DNA of 49,580 nt, taken from contig ADNK01000560.1 of assembly GCA_000320545.1 (NCBI GenBank), positions 1 through 49,580 of the forward strand, given 5' to 3'. The translations under genes were made by a program, and so were the position numbers. Position 1 is the first letter of the stretch. Each line of letters begins with the position of its first letter. Positions 45,113 through 49,580 of the stretch are shown here, one piece after another. This stretch comes from Bigelowiella natans CCMP2755. Its lineage: Eukaryota > Cercozoa > Chlorarachniophyceae. The notes beneath the pieces were generated by a model, which saw nothing but the letters and a program-made list of their open reading frames with translations, did not search any database and had not been told where the DNA came from.

Positions 45113-45550
45113 TGAATTATGTGGAGGCCTTCCGTGATTTTCTGTGAAATAAATAAAGTTTCTTGGTCATTTTATATCTCGTGACTTAGATCCCTCCTCC
45201 TCCTCCCTCTCCCTCATGCTTGCTACCGTTACAGGTCGGAAAGTCCCGATCGGAGAGGAGGAGGTTTTCTCTCTCGAAAAAGCACGAGCCGTAACGATGA
45301 AGAGTAACATGGGAATTCGATGTTGCGACAATGATAATGACATTGTCGTAGAGATAAAATACAACACCATCATGACTACAGAAACTGATCATGGATGACT
45401 TCGTGGGAATCTCATCCTGCGACATGTATTTAGATGTTGTCGCGATACATGATTTTCCTTGTCGCAGTACAGGAATCCCAGTTGCGTGCACAAAAAGACG
45501 AGGGATCATCTCTAATCCCCTCCCCGTTCTCGTTCGATTGCTTCTTCAGT
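45113..45550. promoter_or_regulatory. Divergent intergenic region
   Basis: 438 bases between the tetraspan start (-) and the KIFBP start (+). It should hold both promoters. No recognisable element was found. Confidence 0.4.
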
Positions 45551-46129
45551 ATGGCCGAGGAAATGGAGAGAGGCATCGCGGTAGGAAAGTGACAATTTTC
45601 CATAGATTTCAACGTAGATTTTGATCACCCTCCAGTGCCTAAATGCGAATTCCTCCGCCTCTCTCGTCGTGCACCTACTGTAAACAGGAAGCCAAAGGGC
45701 TGATGGGCGTCACCACGGATCCGGAGAAGGAGCCTTATAAATCCAAATATAAAGCGCGCCAGATCATCAACGGCCTTTTGGCGATGCTGGGAGAGATTAA
45801 TGTGGAAGAAGAAGAAAAGGCGAAGGAAGCGAAGAAGATTGTGGTTGTTGATCAAATTAACTAGTGGTTGCTCACTTCGTTTTTGTTCCAATGGATGGAA
45901 CTTCGTTCGAAATGTACATTAAATGTAGAGTAAGCATTGTAATGTATGCTGCGTGTCTGTCTAAACCGCATCAACCAGAGCAAACTGTTCGCCGATGCTG
46001 GAGCCAAGCCACCACCTCAGGAAGAGGAAGACACTGCGAAGGCATGTTAATATCAAATACGCGCTTTGCACGAGTGTATATGCGCCGTATGAATCCTCCC
46101 CACACATATATATTCTATATGTGCACCAC

Positions 46130-46190
<61 letters not shown>

Positions 46191-47170
46191 CAGAAGGGAA
46201 AGGAGGAGCCGAAAGCTATGGATGAAAGGAAACGGGTACCTTCTCCTTACCCTCCCTCCTGTCGCATATCCTCCCATTACTCTTCGCAACATGTTATTAT
46301 TTGCTGAATCAACAACTTTTGATTGTTGGGAGCGGGGTGTCAATATTTATACTACGATAAGATGTACTGCAACGAATAACCGATCGACCAGTCTATTACT
46401 GAAACTGAATTGCGTTTGTGAAATTATTAAAAAGGCTTGGCTCGGCCGATTGCATCATCTGATGGCCGTGAACTATAGCGAAACTGTGAGTTAAACCGTG
46501 CCCAATATATCGCTACACCAAGCTCTGCCTGCTCCCTTTGTTTCGTCGATCTCTCATGGCTAAATTACTTCTCCACACTAGCACAATTTTTCCACACATT
46601 CGCACATCACACAGCGCTAACAAATTTATGTTTGCGTGTGTGTGTATGTGCGTGTGCGTGTGTGTGTGTGTGTTTATGTATGTGTGGCCCTCTTGGATAG
46701 GAGGAAGGTGGCAGGTAAAATTAAACAACAACAAAGATATGAGAGGAGGGAAAATATGTGCAAAATGAGGGAAAGAAGCACAAAATGGGGTGGTGGTGGC
46801 ATGCAAGAAGAGGGAAGCACACTGGAAAGTATCTTTGCGCACATCATCATCATCATCCTCATCATCATCATCATCATCATCATATAACTTGTGTTGGTGA
46901 TTCATCATTGGCAGGTCGAAACCCCACCTCAAACGAGCCAAAGAGTGTCTGGAAGTGAAGCCATTACAGGTGAAGTGGTGTGGTATCAACCATAGGAATA
47001 GCAATCAATACTTCGCACATACGATGATTGTAGCTAGTTTCTGGGTCTTTGTCCTTGGAACGGTATAAGCATAAAAGTTATAATGCACCCCATTGCAGCA
47101 CCCGGTGGAGCTAATAGACGTATACAACCACATCGGTATCAACCGATCGAATCGGCAAGAATTCAAGGAG

Positions 47171-47204
<34 letters not shown>

Positions 47205-47301
47205 TGGTAGTAATAGTACATTCTTTCGTACGTCGTTTTACTAGTAGTCATCAGTAGTTACTCCTCCTCCATGATGTTAGTTATCTGCAGGATACCGCCA
47301 T

Positions 47302-47336
<35 letters not shown>

Positions 47337-48562
47337 GCAACGCTAGCATGCATCATCTCGACATGTTGGTGATATACATGGGTGCTGTGTGCGGTTGATG
47401 ACACAGGCGAAGACGATTTTGCAGAAGGCGTTTGCGCTCTACAGCGACGCGAAGGAAGAAGGAAAAGGAGAGGGGAAAGCCGAGTTGGAGGCCAAGCATA
47501 CGCTCTCTCTGTACTTCCTCGCACAGGTAAGCAATTTGATGAGAACATATATGTTTTTCCTGCTTTGTCCCGACTTCCGTAGCAATTATAATGATGATGG
47601 TGATGGTGGTGATAATGATGATGGTGGTGATGATGACAATGTGGATGTAGGTCGAAGGACATCTTGGAAACGGCACAGGTTGCTTGCCAGTAAAATATTC
47701 CTACTCAGTCCTCTCCTTAATTCAGTTTTTGACCCACAGTAGTAGTAGTGGTAGCAGTAGCAGCAGCAGTAGGAAGAGAGAATAGAGATAGCGGGGGGTT
47801 CTGATTTAACGTCGTTGTCCTCCTCCTCCTCTTTGTCTTTTCCCTGTTTCTTCTCACTCCTTCTGCATTAACAGAGAGTGCAAAGCTTCTGGCGAAAACT
47901 TTGCATCGTCAACTGACAGGGGAGATTGATGTACGTATAGCATAGAGAGGAGGGGGAGGAGGAGGAGCGGGAGCACTCAACAACAAAAAGAAGGAGAGAT
48001 GAGAAGAGGAAGAAAGAAGAAGAAGAAGAAGAAGAAGAAGAAGAAGAAGAAAAAGAAAATAGCATGAGAGAAAAATAGACTGATAATTATAATGCGTCAT
48101 CATCACGGCCGTCGTTCATGATGTGCGACCGTGATAATGGACAATGATGATATAGAGGAGAGGAACACCTTGGCAAAGCAGTTGATAGAGTGTAGCAGCA
48201 CCTCCAATTTATACCAAACACACACTCCCCGCCCCCTCCCCGCCCCCCCATGCATTTCCCACCCTTTTTTGTGCTTCTTTCGCAACCTATGCAATCAGGC
48301 GAAGGATTGGGTTGTGAATGCTACGTCTATTTCTGGGTAAGTAGTTATGAAAAGTAGAGGAGATAGCAGCCATTGCTACTAGCATACTGCAATCATCATC
48401 ATCATCTTCCTCTTCTTCTTCTTCTTCTCCTCCTACTTCAATCACTATCATGATCACCAAACCAGGTTTTATATCAACTCCGGGCACTATAAACAAGCAG
48501 ATCACATGCTGCAGGTAATGCCAAGCGTCCGTGCTACGCTATCCTCCCACAAACGAACTATA

Positions 48563-48610
<48 letters not shown>

Positions 48611-49100
48611 CACACAACACACACACAGCGCAATCATCTGTGACATGCGAGGTAGCAGAAATTAGCCGCGCGGAGCAGCAAAAAGCTGTTTTAACATCCC
48701 TACGACTGGCATGATTTAAACGATGCCTAGTCGTGCCAGTTAATGTATTGACGTTTGTATGCATGTGTGTGTATGTGTGTGTGGCGGGGTATAAGGCTGC
48801 GAAGAAGGTGCTCGATTCACGATGGGCGATTCCTGAAGCTCAGGTAGCTGTGAGCTGTGAGCTGCTTATTGGCTTTCTCTAAGCTGTTGATGTGTGTGTT
48901 ATTTGTGTGTTGGTGATAATGATGTGTGGGGATTATATATCGTATGACTGACAGTGTCCCAAAGAATCATACTGCTATTGCTGCTTGCGACTGCGCTGAT
49001 GATCTGGCCCAACCACCCCCCTCCTCCCTTTTAGCTTGAGAAAGAAGAGAGAGAGGAACACGATTCGAATATCAGCAGGACCTGGGGGGTGAGTGCTATG

Positions 49101-49159
<59 letters not shown>

Positions 49160-49580
49160 CTCTTCGTCATCTCCTATATGTCTCATCATGCCAGCCGAGG
49201 ACTTTCTTGAAGTCAAAGAGCGCTTCTTTGGTGGCGTCCGTCATCGACGAGGAGCTAATAGCTGCGACCGCGTCAGCGCCTTGATAAGCCACCACAGCCT
49301 ATCGATTCGGTCATTCAGGTAAACGGGTTCAAAGACGAGAGTGTGAGGGTCATACTCGTTATAGTAGCAAGTACTGAGTAGCAGCAGCTGTAGTAGCAGC
49401 AAGCTCTCCACCTTAGCTTGATCGTCCCTCATTGGTGACTCCTGGCCAAGGCCGACTATCACGTAAGTACAGAAGCCTGTGTGCAGCCAGCAGTCAGCTA
49501 GCATCTGATGAAAAAAAATCAAATATAGCAGCAGAAAAAGCCACTTTTAGTAATGCAGGTGGAACAGGAGAGACCGGACA
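45551..49580 (+). CDS. KIFBP: KIF1-binding protein (KIFBP/KBP), 3' end beyond the window
   Basis: The start is at 45551 (MAEEMERGIA, exon 45551-45580). Exon 2 (from 45688) carries the diagnostic DPEKEPYKSKYKAR followed by LLAMLGEI. Further exons match the TPR-like repeats of KBP in order: about 46436-46488 (LGRLHHLMAVNYSET), about 46916-46971 (PHLKRAKECLEVKPLQ), 47099-47170 (DVYNHIGINRSNRQEFKE), 47407-47526 (HTLSLYFLAQ), 47651-47678, 47875-47930 (AKLLAKTLHRQL), 48299-48336, 48466-48514 (FYINSGHYKQADHML), 48796-48843 and 49035-49088. A further exon begins at about 49197. Joins from 47099 on keep phase; those between 45845 and 46916 are incomplete (a Pro/Glu-rich linker near 45980-46220). In animals KBP binds kinesin motor domains and blocks microtubule binding. 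A similar role in kinesin control is expected here. Confidence 0.85.
46129..46188. repeat. CA microsatellite in a KIFBP intron
   Basis: About 29 uninterrupted CA units. Other repeats in KIFBP introns are ATC at about 46845-46882 and 47302-47334, GTA at about 47168-47206, GAA at about 48014-48052, and TA at about 48560-48606 and 49103-49160. Confidence 0.85.

Noticed and set aside
1-49580. tRNA or rRNA genes
   Set aside because: No cloverleaf with intact A and B boxes and no rRNA core sequence was noticed on either strand; a covariance-model scan would be needed to exclude small RNAs.

Overview
The window is nuclear DNA of a eukaryote. Its genes carry many short GT-AG introns (about 55 to 400 bases), intergenic DNA is rich in microsatellites, and a complete LTR retrotransposon is present. 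The organism is most likely a flagellated secondary alga, and a photosynthetic stramenopile or another lineage with a red-derived complex plastid fits best. Two observations support this. The S41 (CtpA-type) protease at 38.0-41.3 kb has a readable three-part leader: an ER signal with an aromatic +1 residue, a basic transit-like stretch, and an Arg-rich stretch followed by a hydrophobic lumen-type signal. A ciliary coiled-coil protein (CCDC113/CCDC96 family) is also encoded. The placement is inference; no marker gene is present.

Layout. 0-1.4 kb: two weakly supported gene ends. 3.26-5.29 kb (-): ciliary coiled-coil gene, 10 exons. 6.64-8.96 kb (+): EDR2_C/DUF1336 protein. 9.96-10.69 kb (-): secreted cysteine-containing orphan. 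11.06-14.81 kb (+): RBR E3 ligase with C-terminal membrane segments. 15.28-22.32 kb: a terminal-inverted-repeat DNA element split by a young Ty3/gypsy-type LTR element (15.69-21.40 kb). 24.21-25.80 kb (+): PP2C phosphatase. 26.51-27.46 kb: a repeat island holding a second, inverted, short copy of the DNA element. 27.47-32.85 kb (-): a PX - helical repeat - Costars protein of about 17 exons. 33.48-35.08 kb (+): Ser/Asn-rich orphan. 35.47-36.60 kb (-): mono-ADP-ribosyltransferase. 36.77-37.74 kb (-): uracil-DNA-glycosylase homologue with an altered catalytic motif. 38.03-41.32 kb (+): plastid-type carboxyl-terminal protease. 43.1-45.11 kb (-): four-pass membrane protein. 45.55 kb to the window end (+): KIF1-binding protein (KIFBP/KBP), incomplete.

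The genes are functionally mixed: cilium and motor biology, membrane and lipid binding, protein modification and turnover. I see no operon-like logic. The closest arrangement to a functional pair is the UDG homologue followed head to tail by the ADP-ribosyltransferase. The strongest leads are the nested and paired TIR transposon family, the intact retroelement with an unusual integrase spacing, the UDG homologue with Ser in place of the catalytic Asp, the PX-Costars fusion, and the protease with a tripartite leader but no recognisable PDZ domain.

Exon joins were made by eye from splice consensus, reading-frame phase and family similarity. Joins marked unresolved should be treated as such.
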